Below are positions 1 to 8,647 of a stretch of 64,000 nucleotides of DNA, one piece after another. The stretch is from positions 372,001 through 436,000 of the forward strand of contig NZ_QUSX01000002.1 in assembly GCF_003933245.1 (NCBI RefSeq), in the 5' to 3' direction. The notes under the pieces are model-generated. The model was given only the letters and a program-made list of their open reading frames with translations, searched no databases and was not told the origin of the DNA. Position numbers and translations under genes: made by a program. Positions within the stretch are counted from its first letter, which is position 1, and each line of letters starts with the position of its first letter. Origin of the DNA: Maribacter algicola (GTDB lineage Bacteria > Bacteroidota > Bacteroidia > Flavobacteriales > Flavobacteriaceae).

Positions 1-137
1 CCGCCCAACATAGAATCAGTGAACATGTGCAATTGTATGCCTCCTTAGATAATTTATTCAATGAGGATTATGTGGAACTATTAAACTATACGACCAGAGG
101 GAGAAATTTTAGGATAGGCCTGCGTTTGCGACTATAG
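1..137 (+). CDS. TonB-dependent outer-membrane receptor, C-terminal end (partial)
   Basis: Only the last 44 codons are in the window; the reading frame enters at base 3 and stops with TAG at 135-137. The peptide contains a SLDNLFNEDY stretch followed by YTTRGRNFRIGLRLRL. This is the penultimate-strand motif and the terminal beta strand typical of TonB-dependent receptors: alternating hydrophobic residues, a conserved GRNFR and no soluble tail. BtuB-like receptors often end this way, but the substrate cannot be told from this fragment. A strong hairpin terminator follows directly. Confidence 0.8.
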   Translation, partial: AQHRISEHVQLYASLDNLFNEDYVELLNYTTRGRNFRIGLRLRL

Positions 138-142
138 TCATT

Positions 143-172
143 AAAAAAGGCGACCATTTTGGTCGCCTTTTT
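143..172. terminator. Bidirectional intrinsic terminator
   Basis: A perfect 7-bp stem, ggcgacc (149-155) with ggtcgcc (161-167), has an atttt loop. It is flanked by six A on the left and five T on the right. It sits between the convergent TonB receptor end and the S41 protease gene, so it can serve both strands. Confidence 0.85.
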
Positions 173-187
173 ATCATAGAATTAATT

Positions 188-1660
188 TTAATTTAATGAC
201 AAATCCAATTCGTAAACCGTATCGTCAATCATTTTGTCCTTGAACGGACTATACATTTTCGAACTGGATAATATCTCGATCGGGTTTTCTACCGTAAAAT
301 CCCTTTTGCCGGTAGCTCCCGTAATTTCTTGAATGGCCCTGGCCAACAATGGCTCGTTAATGTCACCTAAAATTCCTAGATTGCTATAGTCTTCCTTTAA
401 AGGTATATCGGGCATTAATCCATCGGTATAGTCAAAAAAGCCATCTGCGTTTTCATTTCTTCCCAGAAGAGGTTGAATGGCCCATTGATTGTCAGGGTTA
501 ATTTTGTTAACCCTAGAAGGAGTATATAAATAGGAATTTTCACGATCGTCGACCAGCGTTGTGGAAAATTCGTTCTTTCCCCTGGTAACATCTCCTATGA
601 TAACCACATCGATATAAGGTTCCAAACTATTAATGAGCAATTCACTTGCGGATGCAGAACTTGCCGAGGTAAGTACGTACAGTTTGTTAAGTCCCAAAGG
701 CTCTATGGTATTGCTTCCCACCCTATCCGTAAAATAGACTTCGAGCTGACTTTCCGATAGTTGATCTTGTATTTTTTCGTTATATCGCTTTCTTAGAAAT
801 AGATTTTCCGTATTGGTGTCGTAGATCATACTGGCCAATATCCGGGTGGTGTTTACCGATCCACCGGGGTTATAGCGTAAATCCACGATCAGTTCCGTAA
901 TACCCAAGTTTTTTAGTCCCAAGATAGCGTTGTAGAGGTCATCGTCATACTCATTGGTAAATTGGTTGTACATAAGATAACCAATTGTTATTCCATTAAT
1001 CTCAAAGGACTTGGAAATGAAAATCGGATTTTCAGCAAGTGCAGCTTCCTTGGTAAGGCTGACCTCTCTATCACTCTGTACCACATCCCCGTTTGAAAAA
1101 TCGGCCATGTTCAGCACATAGGTATTATTTTCACCAAATAGCAAATCCGCAAAATTATTGATGGTCAAGGTTGTTCCGTTAACACCCGTAAATAGGTCGC
1201 CCCGCTCAATATCCTTGGTTGCTGCATCTGAATTTGGTATTATATAGCGTACGTATCCAAAGACCTCTTCGCTATTGGCTTTTCTAACTAGTCCAAATTC
1301 TAGACCATTGCTTCGTGAAATACCTGCCAATGAGTTTGTAAGTTCCCTATAATCTGAATTATAAAAGCTGAACCTGTCCTCAATATAGAGCAATTTATTG
1401 TCGAAAAATGCTCCGGGGTCCTCTACGGATTGTAAAAACTCCGTATAACTTTCAGAGTCTGTGAATCTGTTATCGCCTAAATCCGGAACATCTGCTTGCC
1501 AAAAGTACCAGAAATTCATGGCCTTCCACATGAAATTCTGAACAGGAACATTGGCACTGGGAAGCGGGTCTACTGTTTTTGGTACCGATAATTCATCATC
1601 CTTGGAACAGGACAACAACCCAATAAATATAAATAGGGGTAATAAATTTTTAACTTTCAT
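188..1660 (-). CDS. S41 family C-terminal processing protease-like lipoprotein (copy 1)
   Basis: Predicted lipoprotein of 490 aa with a lipobox ending in Cys18. It carries an S41 (tail-specific protease) fold. A PDZ-like segment lies at about 113-205. The conserved DLRYNPGG strand is near 260-267, the nucleophile region SASSASASE at 332-340, and the catalytic Lys in a GK pair at 362, so the Ser-Lys dyad looks intact. It probably cleaves envelope or periplasmic proteins from an outer-membrane anchor. It is a clear tandem paralogue of the gene immediately upstream, 22 bp away and in the same orientation. That gene shares the N-terminal FMW...YFWQA segment and the C-terminal NEPLLARAIQEITG segment. 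Substrate unknown. Confidence 0.88.
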   Translation of the reverse strand: MKVKNLLPLFIFIGLLSCSKDDELSVPKTVDPLPSANVPVQNFMWKAMNFWYFWQADVPDLGDNRFTDSESYTEFLQSVEDPGAFFDNKLLYIEDRFSFYNSDYRELTNSLAGISRSNGLEFGLVRKANSEEVFGYVRYIIPNSDAATKDIERGDLFTGVNGTTLTINNFADLLFGENNTYVLNMADFSNGDVVQSDREVSLTKEAALAENPIFISKSFEINGITIGYLMYNQFTNEYDDDLYNAILGLKNLGITELIVDLRYNPGGSVNTTRILASMIYDTNTENLFLRKRYNEKIQDQLSESQLEVYFTDRVGSNTIEPLGLNKLYVLTSASSASASELLINSLEPYIDVVIIGDVTRGKNEFSTTLVDDRENSYLYTPSRVNKINPDNQWAIQPLLGRNENADGFFDYTDGLMPDIPLKEDYSNLGILGDINEPLLARAIQEITGATGKRDFTVENPIEILSSSKMYSPFKDKMIDDTVYELDLSLN

Positions 1661-1682
1661 ACTAGATAGAACTAGAAACAGC

Positions 1683-3209
1683 TTATTTTATTTCTTTCAA
1701 TACACTTTTGGTGCCCACTTTTAAACCGTTTAATATAAGCGCAGTGTTGCGTTCATCGTAAAGTTTGGAGCTAGAGATAAGATTTGCGGGCATATTTACC
1801 TTAAAGCTCCTTTTTGCGCCAACACCTGTAATTTCCTGAATGGCCCTAGCCAATAAGGGTTCGTTGACATCACCCAAGGTTCCTAAATTGGTCACATCTT
1901 CTTCCAACTCAATATCCGGAATCAACCCATCCGCATAATCCGAAAAACCGGCGCTATTTTCTACCCTGCTTACTATAGGCTGAAGGGCCCATTGATTTTC
2001 AGGATTAATTTGATTTTCGCGTTCCGGATCGTAAAAGTTTCCATTTTCAGGATCGTCCACAAAAGTTATGGAACCTTGGTTTTTTCCTACGGTAGTAGTT
2101 CCTATATGCACTACGTTCATGTATGGTTCTAAACCAACCATGACCAATTCACTGGCCGAAGCAGATGCCTCAGTTGCAAGAATGTAGACTGTATTCAGAT
2201 TTAAGGAATTTAAGGCGGCATTCGAATTCCCATTTTCCGTTCCTGTAGTGGCAACAAAATTGTTATCCAATTCTCCAGGCTCAAATAAAGCTTGGACTTT
2301 ATCATTGTATCTAGTCCTAAAAATCAAGTCGCTCGTATTGGTACCATAGATTAGACTGGCTAGTATTTGTGCCGTGGTTCCTCTACCTCCGGAATTGTAT
2401 CGTAAATCTAAAACAAGATCAGTTACATTTTGACCTTTAAAATCGGCAAAAACATTGTTCAGGGCCTCTCCGGAGCCAGGAGTGAAAGAATTGTACATTA
2501 AGTACCCAATTCTCTTATCACCAATATTCAGAACCGTATTCACCAATATTGGATCCTCGACCAGACCTTCTTGCTTCGTTAGCGTAACGTCAATTCCATT
2601 AGGACTAATGGTGTTATTCTCTATGGATGCCATATTGAGGGTGTAGGTATCGTTTTCCCCAAATAATAAATCTATGTAGTTGTTGACATTAAGCTCCGTT
2701 CCATTGACTCCTATGAAATAATCACCTCTTTTTATGTCCGTTGTTGAAGCGTCTGAATCTTTTATCACATATTCCACGAACCCAAAAACATCATCAGAGT
2801 CTCCAATCCTGGAAAGTCCAAATTCCAGACCATTACTTTTAGATATTCCGGAAAGAAAATTAGTCAGTTCCTTGTAATCGTCACTATAAAAAGTGAAACG
2901 GTCTTCGGTGAAAAGTAACTCGTCCAACAAAAAGTTTTCTGGATCGGGATGGGATGCTAAATATGTTTCGTATTCCAATTGAGTTGCGAATCTGTTATCC
3001 GCTAAGACTGGAACATTGGCTTGCCAAAAATAGTAAGCGTTCAATGTCTGCCACATGAAATCCTGTACCTGAATATCAACTTCCTCTTCAACTACTTCTT
3101 CTTCAACTATTTCCTCCTGTTCTTCTTCTATGACTGGAGAATCGTCATTTTTATTACAGGATTCTGTAAGTATGCCAATAAAAATTAAAAATAAAATGTA
3201 TTTTTTCAT
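1683..3209 (-). CDS. S41 family C-terminal processing protease-like lipoprotein (copy 2)
   Basis: Predicted lipoprotein of 508 aa with a lipobox ending in Cys18. It is followed by a very acidic linker (about residues 27-48, mostly Glu, Val and Asp) absent from its paralogue. PDZ and S41 protease regions follow in the same order as copy 1. They include a DLRYNSGG strand, the SASASE nucleophile motif and the GK catalytic lysine, so both copies look active. The two genes are probably co-transcribed and arose by tandem duplication. The gene is divergent from the ECF sigma factor, with about 200 bp between the start codons. That gap could hold the promoters of both units. Confidence 0.88.
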   Translation of the reverse strand: MKKYILFLIFIGILTESCNKNDDSPVIEEEQEEIVEEEVVEEEVDIQVQDFMWQTLNAYYFWQANVPVLADNRFATQLEYETYLASHPDPENFLLDELLFTEDRFTFYSDDYKELTNFLSGISKSNGLEFGLSRIGDSDDVFGFVEYVIKDSDASTTDIKRGDYFIGVNGTELNVNNYIDLLFGENDTYTLNMASIENNTISPNGIDVTLTKQEGLVEDPILVNTVLNIGDKRIGYLMYNSFTPGSGEALNNVFADFKGQNVTDLVLDLRYNSGGRGTTAQILASLIYGTNTSDLIFRTRYNDKVQALFEPGELDNNFVATTGTENGNSNAALNSLNLNTVYILATEASASASELVMVGLEPYMNVVHIGTTTVGKNQGSITFVDDPENGNFYDPERENQINPENQWALQPIVSRVENSAGFSDYADGLIPDIELEEDVTNLGTLGDVNEPLLARAIQEITGVGAKRSFKVNMPANLISSSKLYDERNTALILNGLKVGTKSVLKEIK

Positions 3210-3413
3210 AACAGTTTTTTTAAAAGCGCTACAATTACTATACCAAGGAAAGTCAAGTAAAGGAAAAGCACAAAAGCAATTTTTAATATCAGTCTAAAGC
3301 CCCTAAATTTACTTACATAGGCGGAAAAAAAAAACTTATTGTAACAAAAATCGTTGAATATCGTCTTCCATATAGAAAGCCTTAGCAAGGTATTTTGAAC
3401 AACGAAACCAAAA

Positions 3414-3926
3414 ATGAAACAAGCTGAATTTTTAAATGTGGTAATGCCCTTTAAGGATAAGTTGTACCGATTGGCAAAGCGCCTATTGGTATCCAGTGAA
3501 GAGGCCGAAGATGCCACTCAGGAAATTTTGCTGAAGTTATGGACCAAGAAAAAGGCGATGGAATCTTACAATAATGTAGAAGCATTCGCAATGACCATGA
3601 CCAAGAATTTTTGTCTTGACAGATTAAAGTCGAAACAGGCAAGCAACTTGAAACTGGTGCATAGCAATTACGGGGAAGAAGGAAGTTCATCCCTTCAAAG
3701 GCAGGTAGAGGCTAGGGACAGTCTCAGTTGGGTTGAAAAGATAATGGATGAATTGCCGGAGCAGCAAAAAATGGTACTCCAACTGAGGGATGTAGAGCAA
3801 TATGAATTTGAAGAAATAGAGGAACTTTTAGGGATGAAACCAACAGCCGTGCGCGTCGCTCTATCAAGGGCAAGAAAAACAGTTAGGGAGAAATTAATAC
3901 AAAAACATAGTTATGGAATTGGATAA
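3414..3926 (+). CDS. RNA polymerase ECF-type sigma factor
   Basis: This 170-aa protein has two recognisable sigma regions. Sigma-70 region 2 includes EEAEDATQEILLKLW near residues 29-43, the core-binding and -10 recognition helix. Region 4 includes the LPEQQKMVLQLRDVEQY helix and a C-terminal helix-turn-helix with AVRVALSRARK. The size and the absence of regions 1 and 3 indicate an extracytoplasmic-function (group 4) sigma factor. It overlaps the following gene, a probable anti-sigma protein, by 14 bp, the usual arrangement for translationally coupled sigma/anti-sigma pairs. The cognate promoter was not identified. Confidence 0.93.
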   Translation: MKQAEFLNVVMPFKDKLYRLAKRLLVSSEEAEDATQEILLKLWTKKKAMESYNNVEAFAMTMTKNFCLDRLKSKQASNLKLVHSNYGEEGSSSLQRQVEARDSLSWVEKIMDELPEQQKMVLQLRDVEQYEFEEIEELLGMKPTAVRVALSRARKTVREKLIQKHSYGIG

Positions 3927-4362
3927 AATAGAAAAATTAGTAGAAAGGTATTTCGAGGCCACCACTACCGTAGTCGAAGAAGAAATCCTAAGGGAATACT
4001 TTTCAAGGGAAGATATACCGGTACATTTAGAACAATATGCTCCCATGTTCCAATATTTTACCGTTGCCAAGGAGGAACGTTATACAAAAAAACTTGCGTT
4101 AACCCGGAAACCCAAAGGCATGGTACGTAACCTTTACAAATGGGCATCCGTGGCGGCAGTGGCAGTTTTTTTCATAGGGTTCTACTTTTATAATCCAAGT
4201 TCAAAACCTGCATCCTTGGCAGATGAATACACCCCAGAGGAAATTGCCTCTGCACAGGAAGCTTTGTCCCTACTGGCCATTAACTTTAATAAGGGAACGG
4301 AACAACTCTACCATTTGGAAGAGTTTCAAAAGAATACCAATAAATTTTTAACAAAAGAGTAG
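3913..4362 (+). CDS. Probable membrane anti-sigma factor
   Basis: Small 149-aa protein with one predicted membrane segment near residues 74-91 (WASVAAVAVFFIGFYFY). An acidic, helical N-terminal part would face the cytoplasm, and a roughly 55-residue C-terminal tail lies outside. It has no recognisable catalytic motif. The 14-bp overlap with the ECF sigma factor, the single transmembrane helix and the N-terminal helical domain of about 70 residues all fit an anti-sigma factor that holds the sigma at the membrane. The assignment rests mainly on position and topology. No zinc-binding HxxxCxxC motif is present. Confidence 0.65.
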   Translation: MELDKIEKLVERYFEATTTVVEEEILREYFSREDIPVHLEQYAPMFQYFTVAKEERYTKKLALTRKPKGMVRNLYKWASVAAVAVFFIGFYFYNPSSKPASLADEYTPEEIASAQEALSLLAINFNKGTEQLYHLEEFQKNTNKFLTKE

Positions 4363-4438
4363 TAATAATTAAAATGAAGTTTTTAAACGAGTTAGCTTAA
4401 ACATTAACAATTAGAATAGAATGATAAATCAAAAAAAT

Positions 4439-4987
4439 ATGAAAAAGCTATTATTTATAGGTAGCTTGGCATTAGCACCCTATTTTTCCTCGGCCCAGGA
4501 TATATTCGACAAATACGAGGACAATGACAAGGTAACCTTCGTGGCCATGCAACCCAAAATGTTCCAAATGCTTGGAAAAATGAGCGTAAACTCAGATGAT
4601 CCAGAAGCCAAGGAATTCTTCGAATTGGTAAACTCCATAACGAGTTTTAAGGTAATTACTACAGATGACGCTGCAATTTCAAAGGATGTGGATAGCTGGG
4701 TGGCCAACAGATTAAAAAGCTCCTCATTTGAGGAACTGATGCGCGTACGGGACGGGGACAGTAATGTCAAGTTCTATGTTAAGGAAGGAAAGGATGATGA
4801 CCATGTAAAGGAATTATTAATGTTCGTTACAGGTATGAAGGACATAGATATCAATGGCAAAAAACTGGAAACCGTATTGCTTTCCCTTACAGGGGACATC
4901 AATTTGAAATCGGTTTCAAAACTTACAGATAAAATGGACTTACCGGGTGGAGACCAATTGGGCAAGGCCAGCAAAAAGAGTAATTAA
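4439..4987 (+). CDS. DUF4252 family exported protein (copy 1)
   Basis: Secreted or envelope protein of about 182 aa. The start is taken at the ATG at 4439, because it opens directly into a signal peptide (MKKLLFIGSLALAP...SSAQ). An in-frame ATG at 4421 would add six residues. The body shows the DUF4252 pattern shared with the next gene: FDKYE after the signal peptide, a central SFEELMRVRDGD segment, ELLMFVTGM and a C-terminal LETVLLSLTGDI strand. It follows the sigma/anti-sigma pair in the same direction and is probably part of its regulon or operon. The biochemical role of the family is unknown. Confidence 0.8.
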   Translation: MKKLLFIGSLALAPYFSSAQDIFDKYEDNDKVTFVAMQPKMFQMLGKMSVNSDDPEAKEFFELVNSITSFKVITTDDAAISKDVDSWVANRLKSSSFEELMRVRDGDSNVKFYVKEGKDDDHVKELLMFVTGMKDIDINGKKLETVLLSLTGDINLKSVSKLTDKMDLPGGDQLGKASKKSN

Positions 4988-5019
4988 TATCAATCATAAA
5001 CAATCATAAAACAACAGTC

Positions 5020-5565
5020 ATGAGAAAATTAACAGTAGTATTATTAGTAGCCATTTTACCGTTATTAGGATTTTCACAGTCTATTTTCGACAAATACGAG
5101 AATATGGACCATGTAGGTTCGGTAATCGTAAACAAGGGAATGATAGATTTGGTTTCCAAAATTGGAGCATTGGATGACGACGATGAAGCAAGGGAATTTA
5201 TTGAGGTCGCTAAAGGACTTCAAGGAGTAAAGGTGTTTATGACCGAGGATGAAGGCGTTTCCCTCGATATGTCAAAAACCGTTAAGCAATATTTGAAAAG
5301 TTCAAAATTGGAAGAATTGATGCGGGTAAAGGACAAGGACGTTAACGTTAAGTTCTACGTTAAAAACGGTAAGAACGAAAACCATGTAACGGAATTGCTA
5401 ATGTTCGTTTCCGGAATGGAGAACGTTGAGATTGGACACAACGGGCGAAAGCTGGAAACAGTCTTGGTAAGCCTTACAGGCGATATCGATTTGGACAAAA
5501 TTGGTTCCCTTACCAATAAAATGGACCTTCCCAAAGATTTGAACAAGGCGGGTGGCAGAAAATAA
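5020..5565 (+). CDS. DUF4252 family exported protein (copy 2)
   Basis: This 181-aa protein has a cleavable signal peptide ending near LLGFSQ and a mature region starting SIFDKYEN. It is a close paralogue of the preceding gene and shares the blocks LEELMRVKDKDVNVKFYV, ELLMFVSGM and LETVLVSLTGDI. A short hairpin terminator follows. Like its neighbour it has no catalytic motif I recognise. The repeated occurrence beside an ECF sigma factor suggests an envelope-stress or membrane-associated function. Confidence 0.8.
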   Translation: MRKLTVVLLVAILPLLGFSQSIFDKYENMDHVGSVIVNKGMIDLVSKIGALDDDDEAREFIEVAKGLQGVKVFMTEDEGVSLDMSKTVKQYLKSSKLEELMRVKDKDVNVKFYVKNGKNENHVTELLMFVSGMENVEIGHNGRKLETVLVSLTGDIDLDKIGSLTNKMDLPKDLNKAGGRK

Positions 5566-5588
5566 TTTCGGTAAATAAAACTAGTAGA

Positions 5589-5613
5589 AGGTGGACTTTT
5601 TAGTTCGCCTTTT
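5589..5613 (+). terminator. Weak intrinsic terminator after second DUF4252 gene
   Basis: An 8-bp stem, aggtggac (5589-5596) with gttcgcct (5603-5610), contains two G-U pairs and a 6-nt loop. A short run of T follows. It may only partly separate the third DUF4252 gene from the cluster. Confidence 0.5.
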
Positions 5614-5657
5614 CCCAGTTTCATGTAAATCAATTTAATCTAATAAAATCGATAGTT

Positions 5658-6197
5658 TTGAAACAATTTAGAAATACCATACTGATACTTCTGGTAACAA
5701 TCGTTACCAGTTGTTCCTCCACACAGAGCTTGCAGGAGTATTATATCGATAATACGGAAAATCCAAATTTTCTACATTTGGATGTGCCAACCAGCATTTT
5801 GAAGTTGGACGAGGCGGATTTGACGGAATCTCAAAAGACAGCTTTATCCTCCTTAAAAAAATTGAATATTCTGGCCTTCAAAAAGACCAATGAAAATACG
5901 CCACAGTATATTGCTGAGAAGCAACAGGTAAAGGCCATTCTCTCAAACAGCATTTATACGGAGTTGATGAAGATGAATACCGAATTTGGTAGGGCCACTG
6001 TCAAGTATCTAGGTGATGATAATGCCATTGACGAGGTAATCATTTATGGTGACAATGATGAAAAGGGATTTGCACTAATTCGGGTTTTGGGCAATGATAT
6101 GAATCCAGCCCATTTTGTTCAGCTTTTGCAAGCGGTTCAAAAGTCGGATTACAAAGGTGAGGGACTTGGTGCCCTTGGAGATTTTCTAAAAGGATAA
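5658..6197 (+). CDS. DUF4252 family lipoprotein (copy 3)
   Basis: This 179-aa protein has a lipoprotein signal (IVTSCSS, Cys19). It is more divergent than the two upstream DUF4252 proteins. It keeps the order of a helical middle part, an SIYTELMKM helix, a VIIYGDND strand and a hydrophobic C-terminal helix. The translation begins at an ATG-like TTG at 5658 and no ATG lies close by, so the exact start is less certain. It ends the sigma/anti-sigma/DUF4252 cluster and a strong terminator follows. Function unknown. Confidence 0.72.
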   Translation: MKQFRNTILILLVTIVTSCSSTQSLQEYYIDNTENPNFLHLDVPTSILKLDEADLTESQKTALSSLKKLNILAFKKTNENTPQYIAEKQQVKAILSNSIYTELMKMNTEFGRATVKYLGDDNAIDEVIIYGDNDEKGFALIRVLGNDMNPAHFVQLLQAVQKSDYKGEGLGALGDFLKG

Positions 6198-6219
6198 AGG
6201 TATCTTTTTATGGAACAAA

Positions 6220-6252
6220 GTCCCGTCTAGGCTAGGCCTAGACGGGACTTTT
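6220..6252 (+). terminator. Strong intrinsic terminator closing the sigma/DUF4252 cluster
   Basis: A perfect 13-bp inverted repeat (6220-6232 with 6236-6248) has a 3-nt tag loop and is followed by TTTT. It lies 22 bp after the third DUF4252 gene. Confidence 0.88.
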
Positions 6253-6353
6253 CATTTTTAATCCATTGCTTTCCAATAAATTAATTGTGACCTTCTGCGT
6301 ATATTGGGGTCATAATAGTAGTAGAATATTAACCGTTAAACCAGTATACTAGT

Positions 6354-7157
6354 ATGGAAAATTTATCAATGGAAGCTATTATGGGTTATGTAGAGACCTA
6401 TGCAGTTCCAATTCTCACCGCAATCTTAACGTTCATTATTGGATCTTGGATAATTAAACGAATAATAAAGGCGCTAAGTAAGGTAATGGCCAAAGGAACT
6501 TATGATGAATCTCTCCAGAAGTTTCTAATGAATTTAGTCTCCTGGGCACTGAAAATATTTTTAATTCTTTTAGTTATTTCCCAGTTGGGAGTAGATGTTA
6601 CTACGTTTGCAGCAGTAATTGCAGCCGCCGGTTTGGCCGTTGGTCTTGCCTTACAGGGCTCCTTGTCAAATTTCGCGGGAGGTGTGCTTATCATGATTTT
6701 TAAGCCCTACAAGATTGGTGATCTGATCGAGGCCCAAGGTGTGTTGGGTTCCGTGAAGGAAATTGAAATATTTACTACTAAACTGATAACCCCTCAAAAT
6801 AAGCTGGCAATTGTTCCCAATGGAGCCATGGCCAATGGCAATATAATAAATTATACCGCCGAGGGTAAAATGCGCGTTGACACCGTTGTTGGGGTTGACT
6901 ATGGTTCCGATATTAAAAAGACCAAGGAGGTTTTGTTGGAAATGTTGAAAGCTAATCCAAAGGTTTTGGATGAACCCGCACCTTCTGTTAATGTGGAGGA
7001 ATTGGCGGATAGCTCCGTAAATCTCGCCGTTAGGCCCTATTGCAAACCAGAAGATTATTGGGATGTGTATTTTGCTACTATCGAAGGAACCAAGGAAGCG
7101 CTAGATAAAGCCGGAATCGAAATTCCATATCCGCACGAAGTGCAGATCAACAAATAA
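6354..7157 (+). CDS. Small mechanosensitive ion channel, MscS family
   Basis: This 267-aa MscS-type channel relieves osmotic pressure on sudden hypo-osmotic shock. Three membrane segments lie at about 12-33, 58-80 and 84-108. The third is the Ala/Gly-rich pore helix (AAVIAAAGLAVGLALQGSLSN), followed by the conserved FKPYKIGD signature at the start of the beta domain. The C-terminal cytoplasmic alpha/beta domain is complete, ending in EIPYPHEVQ. The length fits the minimal MscS class. It is a single gene with terminators on both sides. Confidence 0.95.
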   Translation: MENLSMEAIMGYVETYAVPILTAILTFIIGSWIIKRIIKALSKVMAKGTYDESLQKFLMNLVSWALKIFLILLVISQLGVDVTTFAAVIAAAGLAVGLALQGSLSNFAGGVLIMIFKPYKIGDLIEAQGVLGSVKEIEIFTTKLITPQNKLAIVPNGAMANGNIINYTAEGKMRVDTVVGVDYGSDIKKTKEVLLEMLKANPKVLDEPAPSVNVEELADSSVNLAVRPYCKPEDYWDVYFATIEGTKEALDKAGIEIPYPHEVQINK

Positions 7158-7160
7158 CAA

Positions 7161-7190
7161 AAAAAGGGCCGATTAAATCGGCCCTTTTTT
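7161..7190. terminator. Bidirectional terminator between mscS and purB
   Basis: A perfect 8-bp stem, gggccgat (7166-7173) with atcggccc (7177-7184), has a taa loop. A-run on the left and T-run on the right serve the two convergent genes. The T-run overlaps the purB stop region. Confidence 0.88.
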
Positions 7191-8532
7191 ATATTCCGGT
7201 ATAATTACTTGGGGTAATTTGCTTTAATTCTGATTTAATTTCAGAAGAAACATCCAAGGTATCAATGAAAGAGGCAATGGATGCCTGATTGATCTTTTCA
7301 TTGGTTCTTGTCAGTCCTTTTAATGCCTCATAGGGATTTGGATACCCTTCCCTTCTTAAAATGGTCTGTATGGCCTCAGCAACAACGGCCCAATTGTTTT
7401 CAAGGTCCTGCTCGAATTTCTCCTTGTTCAGTAGTAATTTATTAAGACCTTTTAGAGTGGAAAGAAAAGCTATTATTGTATGCGCAAACGGTACACCCAC
7501 GTTCCTTAGAACCGTACTATCGGTCAAATCGCGTTGCAATCTGGAAACGGGCAGTTTTGCCGATAAGTGTTCAAACAAGGCATTTGCAATTCCTAGATTG
7601 CCTTCGGAGTTCTCGAAATCTATTGGGTTTACTTTATGGGGCATAGCGGAGGAGCCTACTTCCCCGGCCTTTATTTTTTGTTTGAAATAATCCATGGAAA
7701 CATAGGTCCAAAAATCACGGTCCAAATCAAGGATAATGTTGTTGATTCGTTTTAGGGTGTCGAACAAAGCCGCCATATGGTCGTAGTGCTCGATCTGGGT
7801 AGTGGGGAAAGAATGATGAAGGCCTAATTTTTCCTGAACGAATTTTTCTCCAAATGCCTTCCAGTCTATGCTTGGATAGGCAACTTTGTGTGCGTTGTAA
7901 TTTCCAGTAGCACCACCAAATTTAGCGGCACTTGGTATATCGTTCAAGAGGTTGAACTGTTCCTTCAAGCGTACCGCAAAGACCTTTATTTCCTTGCCCA
8001 AACGGGTTGGGGAAGCGGGTTGACCGTGTGTCCTGGCCAACATAGGCACATCTGCCCATTCTTCGGATAGGTCTTCCAACTTTTTTAGAACATTTAGATA
8101 TTCTGGGACGTAGATATCGTTTATGGCCTCTTTGATAGAAAGTGGAATTGCGGTGTTGTTTATGTCCTGTGAGGTAAGACCAAAGTGAATAAACTCCTTA
8201 TATTCAGAAATACCAAGTTTATCAAAGGCCTTTTTTATGAAATATTCCACTGCTTTGACGTCATGGTTGGTGGTTTTTTCAATTTCCTTTATTTCCAACG
8301 CATCTTGCTCATCAAAATTCAGATAAATATTCCGAAGTACCGTAAACTTTGATGTAACGAACGATGCGAGCTGTGGCAACGGAATTTCACATAACGCGAT
8401 AAAATACTCAATTTCAACCCTGACCCTATATTTGATCAAAGCTTCCTCAGAAAAATAAGGAGCCAGATTTTCTACTTTTTTACGGTATCTGCCATCAATA
8501 GGAGAGATGGCATTCAGAGCATTAAAAGCCAT
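7189..8532 (-). CDS. purB: Adenylosuccinate lyase
   Basis: This 447-aa enzyme splits adenylosuccinate and SAICAR to release fumarate in purine synthesis. It carries the fumarase/aspartase superfamily signature SSAMPHKVNP at about 294-303. THGQPAS at about 168-174 and FGLTSQDINNTA at 117-128 are also present, and the length is normal. An in-frame ATG nine codons upstream (8559) is less likely. The protein family starts at MAFNALNAISPIDGRY, and a TAnnTTTG promoter element overlaps the longer version at 8557-8564. The upstream gene on the same strand encodes a helical-repeat protein. Confidence 0.97.
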   Translation of the reverse strand: MAFNALNAISPIDGRYRKKVENLAPYFSEEALIKYRVRVEIEYFIALCEIPLPQLASFVTSKFTVLRNIYLNFDEQDALEIKEIEKTTNHDVKAVEYFIKKAFDKLGISEYKEFIHFGLTSQDINNTAIPLSIKEAINDIYVPEYLNVLKKLEDLSEEWADVPMLARTHGQPASPTRLGKEIKVFAVRLKEQFNLLNDIPSAAKFGGATGNYNAHKVAYPSIDWKAFGEKFVQEKLGLHHSFPTTQIEHYDHMAALFDTLKRINNIILDLDRDFWTYVSMDYFKQKIKAGEVGSSAMPHKVNPIDFENSEGNLGIANALFEHLSAKLPVSRLQRDLTDSTVLRNVGVPFAHTIIAFLSTLKGLNKLLLNKEKFEQDLENNWAVVAEAIQTILRREGYPNPYEALKGLTRTNEKINQASIASFIDTLDVSSEIKSELKQITPSNYTGI

Positions 8533-8556
8533 AATGTGTTTGTTAAATGAAAATGG

Positions 8557-8564
8557 CAAAGATA
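8557..8564 (-). promoter_or_regulatory. Bacteroidota -7 promoter element for purB
   Basis: TATCTTTG on the minus strand matches TAnnTTTG. It places transcription start about 20 nt ahead of the ATG at 8532 and argues against the longer reading frame. No clear -33 TTG was seen. Confidence 0.5.
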
Positions 8565-8647
8565 TCGAATAGTACTAGAGTTTAAAACTGTTCTTTCATC
8601 TAAAATTCGCTAATTCGTTCTCCTTGAACTTTTAGGCTTTGCGGATT

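Noticed and set aside
3206..3517. Minus-strand open frame with a hydrophobic C-terminus overlapping the S41 start by 4 bp
   Set aside because: Its first third is antisense to the sigma factor gene. Within the 200-bp intergenic part there is no ATG, only a run of hydrophobic codons. The ATGA overlap is probably chance.
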